64,000 bases of DNA from Pseudomonas saliphila (lineage in GTDB: Bacteria; Pseudomonadota; Gammaproteobacteria; Pseudomonadales; Pseudomonadaceae), in assembly GCF_008638345.1 (NCBI RefSeq), contig NZ_VTVA01000008.1, positions 123,514-187,513 of the forward strand. Reading direction: 5' to 3'. Position numbers and translations under genes: made by a program. Within the stretch, counting starts at the first letter, position 1. Every line of letters starts with the position of its first letter. Below are positions 8,461 through 18,152 of the stretch, piece after piece. The notes beneath the pieces are model-generated. The model saw nothing but the letters and a program-made list of their open reading frames with translations, was not told the origin of the DNA and ran no database searches.

Positions 8461-10638
8461 ATGACTGAACGCGTCCAAGTCGGCAACTTACAGGTTGCTA
8501 AAATACTCCACGACTTCGTCAATCAGCAGGCCATCCCGGGCACCGGTGTCGATGCCGACGTCTTCTGGTCCGGTTTCGAGAAGCTGATTACAGACCTGGC
8601 GCCGATCAACAAGGCCCTACTCGCCAAACGCGATGATTTCCAGACCCAGATCGATGCCTGGCACAACCAGCGCGCCGGTCAGGCGCACGATCCGGTCGCC
8701 TACAAGGCGTTCCTGCAGGAAATCGGTTATCTATTGCCAGAGCCTGAAGACTTCAGCGCCACGACCGAAAACGTTGACGAGGAAATTGCTCGTCTGGCCG
8801 GCCCGCAGCTGGTCGTACCGGTCACCAATGCACGTTTTGCGCTGAATGCGGCAAACGCCCGCTGGGGCTCGCTGTACGATGCGCTGTACGGTACCGATGC
8901 AATCTCCGAAGAAGATGGCGCCACCAAAGGTCCGGGCTACAACGAGATCCGAGGTAACAAGGTCATTGCCTTCGCGCGCGCATTCCTCGATGAGGCAGCC
9001 CCGCTGGCCAAAGGTTCACACGTCGATTCCGTCGAGTATGTCGTCACCGACGGTCAATTGGCGGTAAAACTCAAAGATGGCAGTCAGACCGGCCTAAAGG
9101 ATGCCGCACAGTTTGTCGGCTTCCAGGGTGCGCCTGAATCCCCCAAAGGGGTGTTGTGCAAGCACAACGGCCTGCATTTCGAGATCCAGATCGACCCCAC
9201 CAGCAATGTTGGCCAGACTGATCCGGCGGGTGTCAAAGACATACTGATGGAAGCCGCGCTGACGACCATCATGGACTGCGAAGACTCCATCGCCGCCGTC
9301 GATGCCGAAGACAAGACTCTGGTCTACCGTAACTGGCTGGGCCTGATGAAGGGCGACCTGGCCGAGCACGTGTCCAAGGGCGGCAGCTCCTTCACCCGCA
9401 CCATGAATCCGGATCGCGAATATACCGGCGCAGATGGCTCCAGCCTGAGCCTGCACGGGCGGTCGTTGCTGTTCGTGCGCAACGTTGGCCACCTGATGAC
9501 CAACGATGCGATCCTCGACAAGGACGGCAATGAAGTACCTGAGGGCATCATGGACGCCGCGATTACCAGCCTGATCGCCGTCCATAATCTCAATGGCAAC
9601 ACTGCCCGCCGCAACACCCGCACCGGCTCCGTCTACATCGTCAAACCGAAGATGCACGGACCTGAAGAAGTCGCCTTCGCCACCGAGCTGTTCAGCCGCG
9701 TCGAAGACCTGCTCGGCCTGAAGCGCAACACCCTGAAAGTCGGCATCATGGACGAGGAGCGTCGCACCTCGCTGAACCTGAAAGCCTGCATCAAGGCCGC
9801 CAGCGAGCGCGTTGCCTTCATCAACACCGGCTTCCTCGACCGCACCGGTGATGAGATCCATACCTCCATGGAAGCCGGCGCGATGGTGCGCAAAGGCGAA
9901 ATGAAGGCGGCCAAGTGGATTGGCGCCTACGAAAACAACAACGTCGACGTCGGTCTGGCAACCGGTCTCAAGGGCCGCGCACAAATCGGCAAGGGCATGT
10001 GGGCCATGCCTGATCTGATGGCAGCAATGCTTGAGCAGAAAATCGGCCACCCTATGGCGGGCGCGAACACTGCATGGGTGCCATCCCCGACTGCGGCCAC
10101 GCTGCACGCCTTGCATTACCACAAGGTCAACGTCGCAGAGCGTCAGGCCGAGCTGGCCAGCCGCACGCCAGCATCGATCGATGACATCCTGACCCTGCCT
10201 TTGGCCACCAACACCAACTGGTCTGCCGAAGAAATCCAGCAGGAACTGGACAACAATGCCCAGGGCATCCTCGGCTACGTTGTGCGCTGGATTGACCAGG
10301 GTGTGGGTTGCTCCAAGGTTCCGGATATCAGTGACATCGGCCTGATGGAAGACCGCGCTACCCTGCGTATCTCCAGTCAGCACATTGCCAACTGGCTGCG
10401 TCACGGCATCTGCACCGAGGAACAGGTTCTGGAAACCATGCAGCGCATGGCTGCTGTAGTGGACCGTCAGAACGACAGCGACCCGGCCTACAAGGCGATG
10501 GCGCCTGATTTCGACAACAGCGTTGCCTTCCAGGCGGCAGTCGAGCTGTGCATCGAGGGCACCAAGCAGCCTAACGGCTACACCGAGCCGGTCCTGCACC
10601 GTCGCCGCCGCGAGTTCAAAGCGAAACACGGCTGCTGA
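8461..10638 (+). CDS. glcB: Malate synthase G
   Basis: Condenses glyoxylate with acetyl-CoA to malate, completing the glyoxylate shunt and glycolate use; cytoplasmic and Mg2+-dependent. The length of 725 residues fits isoform G, not the shorter isoform A. Visible family blocks are [43 protein letters not shown] and [18 protein letters not shown]. It stands alone with a strong terminator downstream. No aceA or glc genes are nearby, so regulation is not visible beyond a private promoter region of about 160 bases. Confidence 0.97.
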   Translation: MTERVQVGNLQVAKILHDFVNQQAIPGTGVDADVFWSGFEKLITDLAPINKALLAKRDDFQTQIDAWHNQRAGQAHDPVAYKAFLQEIGYLLPEPEDFSATTENVDEEIARLAGPQLVVPVTNARFALNAANARWGSLYDALYGTDAISEEDGATKGPGYNEIRGNKVIAFARAFLDEAAPLAKGSHVDSVEYVVTDGQLAVKLKDGSQTGLKDAAQFVGFQGAPESPKGVLCKHNGLHFEIQIDPTSNVGQTDPAGVKDILMEAALTTIMDCEDSIAAVDAEDKTLVYRNWLGLMKGDLAEHVSKGGSSFTRTMNPDREYTGADGSSLSLHGRSLLFVRNVGHLMTNDAILDKDGNEVPEGIMDAAITSLIAVHNLNGNTARRNTRTGSVYIVKPKMHGPEEVAFATELFSRVEDLLGLKRNTLKVGIMDEERRTSLNLKACIKAASERVAFINTGFLDRTGDEIHTSMEAGAMVRKGEMKAAKWIGAYENNNVDVGLATGLKGRAQIGKGMWAMPDLMAAMLEQKIGHPMAGANTAWVPSPTAATLHALHYHKVNVAERQAELASRTPASIDDILTLPLATNTNWSAEEIQQELDNNAQGILGYVVRWIDQGVGCSKVPDISDIGLMEDRATLRISSQHIANWLRHGICTEEQVLETMQRMAAVVDRQNDSDPAYKAMAPDFDNSVAFQAAVELCIEGTKQPNGYTEPVLHRRRREFKAKHGC

Positions 10639-10658
10639 TCCGCTTGCGGTAGTACAAG

Positions 10659-10686
10659 AATCCCGGCCTTAGTGCCGGGATTTTTT
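10659..10686 (+). terminator. Rho-independent terminator of glcB
   Basis: AATCCCGGC (10659-10667) and GCCGGGATT (10674-10682) form a perfect 9-bp stem with a 6-base loop, followed by a T run. It lies 20 bases past glcB and may also act on the sensor-kinase operon arriving from the other side. Confidence 0.9.
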
Positions 10687-10715
10687 ATGGGTACGCCAGA
10701 TGCCTGAAGCTGGAT

Positions 10716-12044
10716 TCATCCCAGCGCCGGTTGGCTCCGCGGCAGCCGGATATGAACTGACAGGCCACCCAGCGCGCTGGTACCGAGTGACAGTTCGCCA
10801 TGCCAGGCGGCCAGAATGTCGCGCACGATACCCAACCCCAAGCCCTGCCCATCGACATGCTGATCCAGTCGGGTTCCGCGCTCCAGTACCCGAGCCCGCT
10901 CGGCAAACTCGATGCCGGGGCCATCGTCTTCGATCAGCAGCCGGTAGCCGTCAGCCTCCTCCGCGATCGTCAGCGTGACTGCCGAGCGCGCCCATTTGCA
11001 GGCGTTATCCAGCAGATTGCCGAGCAACTCCAGCATGTCTTCACGGTCCCAGGGCAGTCGACACGCCGGTGGCGCCGTCCAGCGCAGCGCAATGTCACGT
11101 TGATGGATCATACGCAGGGTATCCAGCAGTGGTGGCAGCTCGGCTGCGCAATCGAAATGCGCACCAGGCAATACGTCACCGGCCAGGCGCGCACGGGTCA
11201 GTTCACGGCTGACCCTATGTTGAATCTGGCTCAGTTGTTCCTTCAGACGTCTGCGTAGCACCGGATGGGCGGACAGCTCCTCCCGCTGGACCAGGCTGCC
11301 CAGCACCGCAAGGGGTGTCTTCAGTGCGTGGCCGAGGTTGCCCAGCGCATGACGCGATCGCTTCAGCGTATTGTCAGTGTGCGACAGCAAGTGGTTGATC
11401 TGTTCAATCAGCGGTTGCAGCTCAACCGGTGCCCTGACCTCCAGCTGCTGACGCTGGCCCTGCTGCAATTGAGCGACCTGCTGACGCGCCTGCTCCAGCG
11501 GCCGCAGCGCAGCCTTCACCGCGTAACGCTGGAGCAGTACCAGAATCAGTACAAACAACAAGACCAGCCCAAAGCCGCCCAGCCGCACCTGGGCGAAGCT
11601 ATCGAGTACCGGGGTGTAATCCTGCGCCACGCTGATGTGGATGATCTCGCCATCACGCTGATACTCCGCGCGATACGCCATCAAACGCTGACTCTGTGGG
11701 CCATCGATAAGCCCATCACTCAGCCCCGCACTGCTTGGCCATGCGGGATCGACGTCCCATAACGAGCGTGAACGCCAGGTGCGATCAGCCACGTCGATAC
11801 GAAAGTAATGACCGGAAAAGGCACGCTGATAACGTGGATTGATTCGCTGCGCATCGAGCTGCACGCCATCGCCCCCCGGCACCAGGGCTATCAGCAACCC
11901 TTCAGTTTCGTCGCGCAGATCGGTTGCCAGGGTGCGGCGCAAACCGGCCTCGAACAGCCAGAGACTGGTTTGCAGCAAAAGCAGACTCAGAATGACCAGA
12001 GCCGCTACCAGTCCGAGACTCAGGCTGCGCTGTATGGACCTCAA
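10716..12044 (-). CDS. Sensor histidine kinase (PhoQ/BqsS-like)
   Basis: Inner-membrane sensor of a two-component system, 442 residues. Transmembrane segments at about 11-31 and 157-173 enclose a periplasmic loop of about 125 residues. HAMP/linker and DHp follow, with the phospho-acceptor H239 in [14 protein letters not shown], then the ATPase domain with N box [15 protein letters not shown]1 EDDGPGI and G2 GQGLGLGIV. The start is a TTG whose TTGA overlaps the response-regulator stop, showing translational coupling. PepSY neighbours and the upstream operator suggest a cation- or iron-responsive system of the BqsS/CarS kind; the signal is inferred. Confidence 0.88.
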   Translation of the reverse strand: MRSIQRSLSLGLVAALVILSLLLLQTSLWLFEAGLRRTLATDLRDETEGLLIALVPGGDGVQLDAQRINPRYQRAFSGHYFRIDVADRTWRSRSLWDVDPAWPSSAGLSDGLIDGPQSQRLMAYRAEYQRDGEIIHISVAQDYTPVLDSFAQVRLGGFGLVLLFVLILVLLQRYAVKAALRPLEQARQQVAQLQQGQRQQLEVRAPVELQPLIEQINHLLSHTDNTLKRSRHALGNLGHALKTPLAVLGSLVQREELSAHPVLRRRLKEQLSQIQHRVSRELTRARLAGDVLPGAHFDCAAELPPLLDTLRMIHQRDIALRWTAPPACRLPWDREDMLELLGNLLDNACKWARSAVTLTIAEEADGYRLLIEDDGPGIEFAERARVLERGTRLDQHVDGQGLGLGIVRDILAAWHGELSLGTSALGGLSVHIRLPRSQPALG

Positions 12045-12706
12045 GCGGCGCCGCCAAACCGATAACCCTGACCGCGACGGGTTTCGAACAGCTCACGGCC
12101 AAGCTTGCCGCGCAGGCGGTTGATATGAACTTCGATGACGTTGGAGTCGCGCTCGGTTTCGCCATCGTATAGATGCTCGGCCAACTGCGATTTCGACAGC
12201 AGTTGCCCCGGATGCAGCATGAAGTAACGCAGCAGACGGAACTCACCCGCAGTCAATTCGATCTCCTGGTCCTGCTTGCGGCATAGCTGCCGCGATTCAT
12301 CCAGCTCCAGCCCGCCAGCCTGTAACAATGGCTGGTTAGCCAGGCCATGGGCTCGCCGCAACAGTCCCTGAATGCGTAACAGCAGCTCCTCGGGATGAAA
12401 GGGTTTAGTCAGATAATCATCCGCGCCGGCCTTCAGGCCCTCGATTCGCTCGGCCCAGGAACCCCGCGCGGTGAGGATCAGTACCGGCGTTGCCAAACCA
12501 CGCGCACGCCAATCGCGCAATACCTCAAGCCCCGGTTTGCCAGGCAAGCCGAGGTCGAGAATGATGAGGTCGTAAGGTTCGCTGCTGCCCTGATAATCGG
12601 CGTCACGGCCGTCGGCCAGCCAGTCCGTGGCATAACCCTGGCGACTGAGACTGGCCAGCAGCTCATCGGCCAGCGGCACGTTATCTTCGACCAGTAACAG
12701 CCGCAT
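12041..12706 (-). CDS. OmpR/PhoP-family response regulator (BqsR/CarR-like)
   Basis: DNA-binding partner of the downstream kinase, 221 residues. Receiver domain: acidic pair E7/D8 in LLVEDN, phospho-acceptor aspartate in [10 protein letters not shown] near residue 51, the conserved threonine in ILTARG and the lysine in LTKPF. Winged-helix output: [29 protein letters not shown], and [10 protein letters not shown] at the C terminus. The ATG shares one base with the stop of the second PepSY gene (TGATG), and the end overlaps the kinase start. The repeat ahead of the operon resembles the TTAAG-N6-TTAAG site reported for BqsR, so autoregulation is likely. Confidence 0.9.
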   Translation of the reverse strand: MRLLLVEDNVPLADELLASLSRQGYATDWLADGRDADYQGSSEPYDLIILDLGLPGKPGLEVLRDWRARGLATPVLILTARGSWAERIEGLKAGADDYLTKPFHPEELLLRIQGLLRRAHGLANQPLLQAGGLELDESRQLCRKQDQEIELTAGEFRLLRYFMLHPGQLLSKSQLAEHLYDGETERDSNVIEVHINRLRGKLGRELFETRRGQGYRFGGAA

Positions 12707-13011
12707 CAGTCTTCCTCGTCCTGAAGCACACGACCGTCCCGGGCGTTGAATTCCAACTCACGGGCCACGCCCTTGACCGTGAGCAGTTCGATTTCATAGA
12801 TATACACGCCGTCATCCTCTTCCAGCTCCGCTTCAAGCAGGCGCGCGCCCGGATACGACTCCGAAACGCGCTGCAGAATACTCTCCAGCGGCAGAATCAA
12901 GCCGTCACGGCGTAGCTGCAGGGCTTCATCCTGATCCAGGTCACGGCTTGCCGCTGGCGTGGCGGCGAGCAACATGGCCAAGGGGAGCATGGAAAGAGTG
13001 ATTAGCCGCAT
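12706..13011 (-). CDS. Periplasmic PepSY-domain protein (second of a pair)
   Basis: Small exported protein of 101 residues. The signal peptide runs to about residue 22 ([18 protein letters not shown]). A single PepSY fold follows, with [32 protein letters not shown] and a C-terminal [16 protein letters not shown]; it is very acidic. The ATG abuts the stop of the first PepSY gene (TAAATG), and its own stop overlaps the regulator start. PepSY proteins linked to two-component systems are thought to bind cations or modulate the sensor in the periplasm; that role is inferred. Confidence 0.88.
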   Translation of the reverse strand: MRLITLSMLPLAMLLAATPAASRDLDQDEALQLRRDGLILPLESILQRVSESYPGARLLEAELEEDDGVYIYEIELLTVKGVARELEFNARDGRVLQDEED

Positions 13012-13320
13012 TTAGTCGTCCTGATGGTCCTTCAGCACTTCGCCGGTCTTGGCATCGAGTTCCAGATCCCATTGCACACCTTGTTCATCGCGCAATTCCA
13101 CATCATAGAAGTACTGGCCATTTTCTTCATCCAGTTCAGTATCCTCGATCTGGGCACCAGGGTGCTTGGCCAGGGCTGCCTCGTTGAGCTTTTCAAAGGA
13201 TTGGATAGTACCTGCATCGCGCAGTTTCAGCGCTTGGTCCGGCCCGATATCCTTGGCTAGCGCAAGGTTTGCGCCCAGGGTCAGGGAAGCGGCAACGATC
13301 AAGGTAGTGAGGGTTTTCAT
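13012..13320 (-). CDS. Periplasmic PepSY-domain protein (first of a pair)
   Basis: First gene of the leftward PepSY-PepSY-regulator-kinase operon, 102 residues. Signal peptide MKTLTTLIVAASLTLGANLALA, then one PepSY domain (LKLRDAGTIQSFEKLNEAAL, HPGAQIEDTELDEENGQY, LDAKTGEVLKDHQDD). It is clearly a paralogue of the next gene: the two share the order of a Q-A/E-L-x-LR-x-G motif, a PGA motif and a terminal D-G/T-x-V-L-x-D motif. The acidic C terminus could bind divalent cations. Preceded by the tandem-repeat operator and a TATTCT -10 candidate. Confidence 0.88.
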   Translation of the reverse strand: MKTLTTLIVAASLTLGANLALAKDIGPDQALKLRDAGTIQSFEKLNEAALAKHPGAQIEDTELDEENGQYFYDVELRDEQGVQWDLELDAKTGEVLKDHQDD

Positions 13321-13353
13321 GGTTCAGTTCCTGTGGTTGGTTTTGACGTTCAC

Positions 13354-13385
13354 AGAATAAGAGGCCGTGCTTAACTGAACCTGAA
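13354..13385 (-). promoter_or_regulatory. Candidate response-regulator box and -10 ahead of the PepSY operon
   Basis: Read on the minus strand, TTCAG-N6-TTAAG (13385 down to 13370) is followed after 10 bases by TATTCT (13359-13354). This spacing is typical of PhoP/PmrA-type activated promoters, where the tandem box replaces the -35. The match differs by one base from the TTAAG-N6-TTAAG site published for Pseudomonas BqsR. The N6 itself repeats the hexamer GTTCAG. The start codon lies 34 bases downstream. Confidence 0.5.
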
Positions 13386-13491
13386 CGAAACCACATACAG
13401 CCTAGCGGGCTGCAATTGGACTGATCCAGCCCGACTGCCCCTGAGCACCCTGAACACCTGCGCGCGCGGGGTGACTCTATCAAATACAAAA

Positions 13492-13514
13492 AAGCCTCAC
13501 CAATGGTGAGGCTT
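13492..13514 (-). terminator. Rho-independent terminator of the metalloprotease gene
   Basis: AAGCCTCACC and GGTGAGGCTT form a perfect 10-bp stem with a 3-base loop. On the minus strand it is followed by TTTTGTATTTG, a U-rich tail, 22 bases past the protease stop. Confidence 0.88.
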
Positions 13515-13535
13515 GATCCTCAACTGGACGCAACC

Positions 13536-14774
13536 TTACATCCCGCTAAAACTGAATCGCTGGCTGGCGGATCCGTTACAGCTTGTCTGAGTCAGGCTGC
13601 TGCCATTGGCATTAGTCCCGGCATCGAGGCAAAGACCACTGTGTCGCGCCGTCACCTGGAACTGCCCTTCGTCCAGCTGCTTGAGCTGCCATTGCTGACT
13701 TTCCCGCACCGAGCATCTATACGCGATGACATTTGCCCCTGCTCGCGTGCTGCTCGCCACAACGTTCAGACAACCCTGGGTGCCGGTGCTGGCCAGTTTG
13801 ACGAAGTCACCTTCCAATTGCGTCAGGGTCCACTGCTGATTGGTCGCCTGAGTACAGGACCATTGCACGACATCGCTCATGCCCCAGCGGGAGTTGTTGA
13901 CGTTCAGACAGCGTCCATTGGCGGCGACCTTGATCAGGTAGTTACCGTTCTGCACGGTTGCGCCTGGATCAGTGGGTTCCGTTGGGTCAGTAGGCTCGTT
14001 TGGGTCAGTGGGTACTGTGGGATCAGGATCCGGCGCAGGCCCGCCCACCTTGGTCGGACGGAAAGCAACCAGCCTGTCCTTCACATTATTGATTGCCCTG
14101 GTGGCGTCTGCTTCATCCCTGGCTCCGGCCTCGACGCCACAGGGGTAGCCCCGGCACTGTGTACGCGGATTGGAAAAGACCGACATCTTGCTCGCCCGGT
14201 AATACCACTCGTAGGTCATCAGCGTGCCAAACGCTCCGTTCACGCCATGGCCCAGACCGTAGCGGAACTCCACCCCTGCAGTATCGCCCTGGGCTCTCGA
14301 ATGCAACAGCCCCATGTTATGGCCCAACTCATGCGCCAGCGCTGCCGGGCCGCATCCGGCACCCACGACGTTGAAGGCATAGCTGGGATGAACTGCAAGA
14401 TAGCCCACACCACAATTGCCGGACTGATGGATCTGGGTGACAAAATCCGCCCCCACGCGGTCGCGGATCTGAGCGACGGCGGATGACCGGGCAACATCAG
14501 TGAGTGCCTGACTCATGTCACCGGAGGCGAAATCATTGCGCTCGACCCCGACGATACGCAGCTGCAGATCGACCTGGCTGTTGCGGTACATGGTGTTGAT
14601 CTGATCCTGCCAGGCCTGCATGACGACGGCCGGTTCGCCCTGCATTCTGGATGCGCTGTAATCGTCATACAGCACGAGGAGATCAATCTGCGCAGCATGG
14701 GCGGTGTGGGCTGCGCTACTGAATACCAGAGCGGAGACGCCAAATTTAAGGTAATGCCCGAGACGTTTAATCAT
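13536..14774 (-). CDS. Secreted M12-type zinc metalloprotease with C-terminal ricin-type lectin domain
   Basis: Predicted extracellular endopeptidase, 412 residues. A signal peptide covers about 1-28 (cleavage after AHAA), and the mature catalytic domain begins almost at once (QIDLLVLYDD). The zinc site HExxHxxGxxH is complete: H148, E149, H152 and H158 in HELGHNMGLLH, with the Met-turn at M186 (LMTY). Paired cysteines C121/C141 and C207/C212 suggest disulfides. A Pro/Thr/Asp/Glu linker (about 246-271) made of PTDP-like repeats leads to a beta-trefoil lectin domain (276-412) with QQW motifs, probably for glycan or surface binding. No propeptide is present in this protein; the overlapping upstream gene seems to encode one. 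Relatives include peptidyl-Asp metallopeptidases. Confidence 0.88.
   Translation of the reverse strand: MIKRLGHYLKFGVSALVFSSAAHTAHAAQIDLLVLYDDYSASRMQGEPAVVMQAWQDQINTMYRNSQVDLQLRIVGVERNDFASGDMSQALTDVARSSAVAQIRDRVGADFVTQIHQSGNCGVGYLAVHPSYAFNVVGAGCGPAALAHELGHNMGLLHSRAQGDTAGVEFRYGLGHGVNGAFGTLMTYEWYYRASKMSVFSNPRTQCRGYPCGVEAGARDEADATRAINNVKDRLVAFRPTKVGGPAPDPDPTVPTDPNEPTDPTEPTDPGATVQNGNYLIKVAANGRCLNVNNSRWGMSDVVQWSCTQATNQQWTLTQLEGDFVKLASTGTQGCLNVVASSTRAGANVIAYRCSVRESQQWQLKQLDEGQFQVTARHSGLCLDAGTNANGSSLTQTSCNGSASQRFSFSGM
13962..14039 (-). repeat. Degenerate short repeats encoding the protease linker
   Basis: The DNA coding for residues 246-271 is built of imperfect 9-15-base units with a recurring GGGTCAGT core (plus strand), giving a PTDP/EPTDP repeat in the protein. 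Such tracts can vary in length between strains. Confidence 0.6.
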
Positions 14775-15627
14775 GGGTGCGGTTATCCAGCTTGTTATTG
14801 GAAGAGTGGGTGTCGAGATCGTCCGGAATCACGTAATCCGGTTCGTTCTCATCGAACTTGAACAGCGTGGATGCGTTGGCAATCCAGCCCTGTTCGCCTA
14901 CTGCTTCGATGACGAAATGGCCTTCTGGCGTAAACATGCCGCCTGAGGCCATCCGCTGGCCGGAAGTAAAGGTAACGTCATACGCCGAACCGGATTCGTC
15001 GGTCACGGCGCCCAACTCATCAACCAGTTTGCCGTGCCAGGTGACGCTGCCGTCACTGTTGGCCAGCGCCTGGGTAATCTCTGCCTGGTAGATCTGCCCG
15101 CTCTGGCTGATCGGTAGCTCGAGGGTGTCGCCAGCGACCAGCGTCTCCAGTTTCATGCGCTTGAACTCAATGAATTCGCGACCGTCGTTGCGTTCTTCGT
15201 CGCTCAGATCAAGCCCTGCGCCTGCGTCGTCGCTAGCGTTCCAGGCAGCGGATGCAGACAGGGCGTCCCGCACCTGAGCCGAGTCAAACGCCCGCCCATC
15301 GCGACGCGCTGACATTTCATGCAAACGCATCGCCATAGTCGGATAGTCTGGATTCAACTCGGTCAATTGCTCTTCCGGCAACTGGTCTGCATCGGTCATG
15401 GCGCTGTCTTCGGCGGCTGTTTGGCCGGTAGCATCGGCAATCTGCCGGTTCTGCGCCTGGGAACGCTGCTGTGCGGACCGGGCAGCAGCGTCGTACATGG
15501 CGTCCGTTGAAACGGACGCCTGTTCAGCAACCTGCTCATCCAGCGGCGCTTCATCCGTTTGCGCCATCCAGTAAGCAGTCCCCAGAAAGATGGCGCCAAC
15601 CGCCAGCACCGGATAGATCGGCTTCAT
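14767..15627 (-). CDS. Membrane-anchored or secreted protein resembling a free-standing metalloprotease propeptide
   Basis: No confident family name. 286 residues from an ATG at 15627 (the frame opens at 15675, but that start would bury the hydrophobic segment). An N-terminal hydrophobic stretch (4-20) is a signal peptide or anchor. Residues 25-150 are acidic, Ala/Gln-rich and probably flexible. Residues 160-255 have the beta-rich pattern of propeptides of M12-type secreted proteases: GDTLELPI, AEITQALANSDGSVTWHGKL, then GGMFTPEGHFVIEAVG. There is no cysteine, so no cysteine switch. Its last 8 bases overlap the protease start, implying coupled, near-equal synthesis. Inferred role: chaperone or inhibitor of the protease in trans. 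Confidence 0.68.
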   Translation of the reverse strand: MKPIYPVLAVGAIFLGTAYWMAQTDEAPLDEQVAEQASVSTDAMYDAAARSAQQRSQAQNRQIADATGQTAAEDSAMTDADQLPEEQLTELNPDYPTMAMRLHEMSARRDGRAFDSAQVRDALSASAAWNASDDAGAGLDLSDEERNDGREFIEFKRMKLETLVAGDTLELPISQSGQIYQAEITQALANSDGSVTWHGKLVDELGAVTDESGSAYDVTFTSGQRMASGGMFTPEGHFVIEAVGEQGWIANASTLFKFDENEPDYVIPDDLDTHSSNNKLDNRTHD

Positions 15628-15995
15628 ATGTTCAACCTTCGTTTGATTTGCGCACCGAAGACAACCAACAGCCACTGAAATTCGATCCGAGGATCACGCT
15701 GAGCTGAATGTTCGTTCGACGAATTATCCGTGAAATCCACCGCATCCAGCGGGACGCCTTCACAGATTTGGCGGGTCAGCCAGGGTCAAGTCGGGAAATG
15801 CCAAGCAGGCACGTTAAGCAGCCAGCACTGCGCTCACTTTCTTACGAAAAATCAGCGTGTGGACGTCGAACAGGCTCGGTCAGATACGAGGGATCTGCAA
15901 ACACTGATGGCGGGTATTGCGGGGCAATAGAGTAAATCAGGAGAGAACGACCAAAGGCCCGAAAAAATTCGGGCCGCCGCATCGCAGAGTCAGGT
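15628..15995. other. Non-coding interval upstream of the protease operon
   Basis: About 370 bases between the start of the propeptide-like gene and the end of the TonB receptor gene. Short open frames here have no Shine-Dalgarno or protein-like pattern. It should hold the protease-operon promoter; I see no clear -35/-10 pair. A hairpin near its right end is listed separately. Confidence 0.6.
15956..15975 (-). terminator. Hairpin after the TonB receptor gene
   Basis: GGCCCGAA pairs with TTCGGGCC around AAAA (8-bp stem), 20 bases past the receptor stop on the minus strand. The following minus-strand sequence has only a short T run (TTTGGTCGTT), so it is a modest intrinsic terminator. Confidence 0.6.
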
Positions 15996-18041
15996 TCAGA
16001 AATCCATGGTCAAACCGACCACCAAACGACGTCCGTCCAACACGGCACCATACTCTTCGCTGGTGACTTCCTTGTTGCCTATGTTGTACAGGCCGGCCTT
16101 GACGCCCAGCCTATCAGTTGCCTTGTACACCACACCGGCGTCGACGAAACCGTAGCCTGGCGTGCCATCCGACATGCTGGTGCGGCTCAGGTACTCCGAC
16201 GTCTCGCTGCGATAGTTGCCCTGCAGCCAGGCATTCCATCTGGGCGTCACCGTCCAGTCAAGCAAGGCATTGGCCATATGCTTGGGCTGCTTGTTCAGCG
16301 GATCACCCTTGAACTCGCCGGTCTTCTGCTCGGAGTCGGTATAGGTGTAGCTGCTGGATAGCCATACCGAGGGATGCAGTGCGTAATCAACGGTCAACTC
16401 GACGCCTTGCATGATAGCTTCGTCGACGTTGGTACGGGTGCTGAGAAAGTAGTAGTCGGTACCAGCAAAGCCGCAAGACCAGGCCGCGACATTATTGCGG
16501 TTATCGCCCGAGCCGTCGGCGTCGGTTACACAGAAACGGTCTTCGGCAATCTTGTCCTTGTATTGGGTATGGAAGACCATGAGGCTGGTCTTGAAGCCCA
16601 GCTCGGCATTGTCATAGTTGAAACCCACCTCATAGTTGGTGCTGCTTTCGGGGTCCAGCTCTGGGTTGCCGATGATCAATGCGCGCGGGTGGGGAGCAGG
16701 TGAACCACCGCCACCGGTACCACGACCAAAGCCTTCAGTAGCCTCCGCCAGCCCGGGCTGCTTGTAACCCGTGGAGACGCCACCTTTCAGTGTCAGATTG
16801 GGGGTCGACTGGTAGACGGCGTAAATTCGCGGCGACAGGTATCCGCCGAAGAGCTCGTCATCGTTGTAGCGCAAACCGGTGGTCACTGCCAGGTCGTCGG
16901 TAACGCCCCACTCCATCTCGACGAAAAGCGCAGCGAGCCAGCGGTCCACACTCTCCACGGCGCCCGGCACATTGGATGTCAGCAGCCCGTTGGTTTGATC
17001 GACGAAGTCCTCGTATTTGTACTGACCGCCAACGGTGAGTACATGCGATCCCAGAAAATAGTTCGCCTGGGTGTTGAACGTGGTGACCTCTTCTTTTTTG
17101 GTCGCATCCTGCACCCGCTCGGATACGTCATGCTGCAGGAACGTGTTGGTGCGGAGATTCCCGTACAGTCCATCATGGGCCAGCACATAGACGTCCTTAT
17201 CGAACTCTGTCGTGCTTTCTGTCGCGTCGGCCGCGATGCTGACACCCGCGTGGTGCGTCTCGTCCAGCCGTGCGGCCTGGTAACTGGCCGAGAAACGGTT
17301 CTGCTCGTTGGGGGTCAGGTACAGCTCGATCCCGCCCTGCTGGCGCTTGCCATCGGGGGTGCTCGCCGCGCTGTCATCCAGCCCCTGAAACCTGCTCTCG
17401 TCGGTGACTGACTGAGAGCCGTTGACCTTGGCACCCAGCAGACCGGGGATCAGCGCCCCGCTTGCGTAGAAGTTGCCCAGCCAGGCATCTTCACTGAGAT
17501 CGTTCATCGAGTGGGTGTATTCGCCGGAAACCGTACCGGCCCAGGTATCGCCGCCCTTGCGCGTGATGATATTGATCACGCCGCCCATGGCTTCCGAACC
17601 GTATAGCGAGGACATTGGTCCCCGTACCACCTCAATACGTTCGATCATCGAAAGCGGGGGCAAACCGATCTGCTTGCCACCGTCGCTGCCATTGGTGTTG
17701 ACCGAGCGACCAGCCGAAATCGGCCGCCCATCGACCAGATACATAGTGTAGGAAGAGGACATGCCGCGAATGCTGACATCCTGCATGTTGCCGCCGCCTG
17801 TCACGTAGACCCCGGGGATGTTCTTCACGGCATCATCGACATCAGTGTATGACTGCTTTTCCAGCTGTTCGCGGGTAATCACAGAGATACTGGCCGGCGC
17901 GTTCGCGATGTTCTGCTCGTAACCTGCCGCGCTCACTACGGTCGTTGGCTGTAGCGCGATGGTCTCCTGCGCCTGCACAAAGCTACCCATCGAGGCTAAA
18001 GCCAGACTGCAAGCCAGCCTGTGTCGTTTGAATTTGGCCAT
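15996..18041 (-). CDS. TonB-dependent outer-membrane receptor (CirA/FepA-type siderophore receptor)
   Basis: Outer-membrane active importer, probably for a catecholate siderophore or its breakdown product, 681 residues. Signal peptide to about residue 24 (SMGSFVQA). A TonB-box-like TTVVSA lies just after it, then the plug domain (ASISVITREQLE, NIPGVYVTGG, VSIRGM, VVRGPMSSLYGSEAMGGVINIITR). A 22-strand barrel ends in the expected terminal phenylalanine (TMDF). Cysteines near 505 and 520 may pin an extracellular loop. AGGAG precedes the ATG. A Fur-box-like palindrome upstream supports iron repression. The exact ligand cannot be read from sequence. Confidence 0.9.
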   Translation of the reverse strand: MAKFKRHRLACSLALASMGSFVQAQETIALQPTTVVSAAGYEQNIANAPASISVITREQLEKQSYTDVDDAVKNIPGVYVTGGGNMQDVSIRGMSSSYTMYLVDGRPISAGRSVNTNGSDGGKQIGLPPLSMIERIEVVRGPMSSLYGSEAMGGVINIITRKGGDTWAGTVSGEYTHSMNDLSEDAWLGNFYASGALIPGLLGAKVNGSQSVTDESRFQGLDDSAASTPDGKRQQGGIELYLTPNEQNRFSASYQAARLDETHHAGVSIAADATESTTEFDKDVYVLAHDGLYGNLRTNTFLQHDVSERVQDATKKEEVTTFNTQANYFLGSHVLTVGGQYKYEDFVDQTNGLLTSNVPGAVESVDRWLAALFVEMEWGVTDDLAVTTGLRYNDDELFGGYLSPRIYAVYQSTPNLTLKGGVSTGYKQPGLAEATEGFGRGTGGGGSPAPHPRALIIGNPELDPESSTNYEVGFNYDNAELGFKTSLMVFHTQYKDKIAEDRFCVTDADGSGDNRNNVAAWSCGFAGTDYYFLSTRTNVDEAIMQGVELTVDYALHPSVWLSSSYTYTDSEQKTGEFKGDPLNKQPKHMANALLDWTVTPRWNAWLQGNYRSETSEYLSRTSMSDGTPGYGFVDAGVVYKATDRLGVKAGLYNIGNKEVTSEEYGAVLDGRRLVVGLTMDF

Positions 18042-18152
18042 ATAAGAAAAACTCCTTGAACCTCACGGTGATCGTCGCGAACAGCCTGAACAGCCCGCAG
18101 CCAGATCAAGCGTCGGACATGACCGCTTGATCGGAACGCATAATATTATCTT

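Noticed and set aside
9094..10629. 511-codon minus-strand open frame
   Set aside because: Exact antisense shadow of glcB; high-GC codon bias opens long frames on the other strand.
13503..14486. 327-codon plus-strand open frame
   Set aside because: Antisense to the metalloprotease gene, which carries an intact zinc motif, signal peptide and lectin domain.
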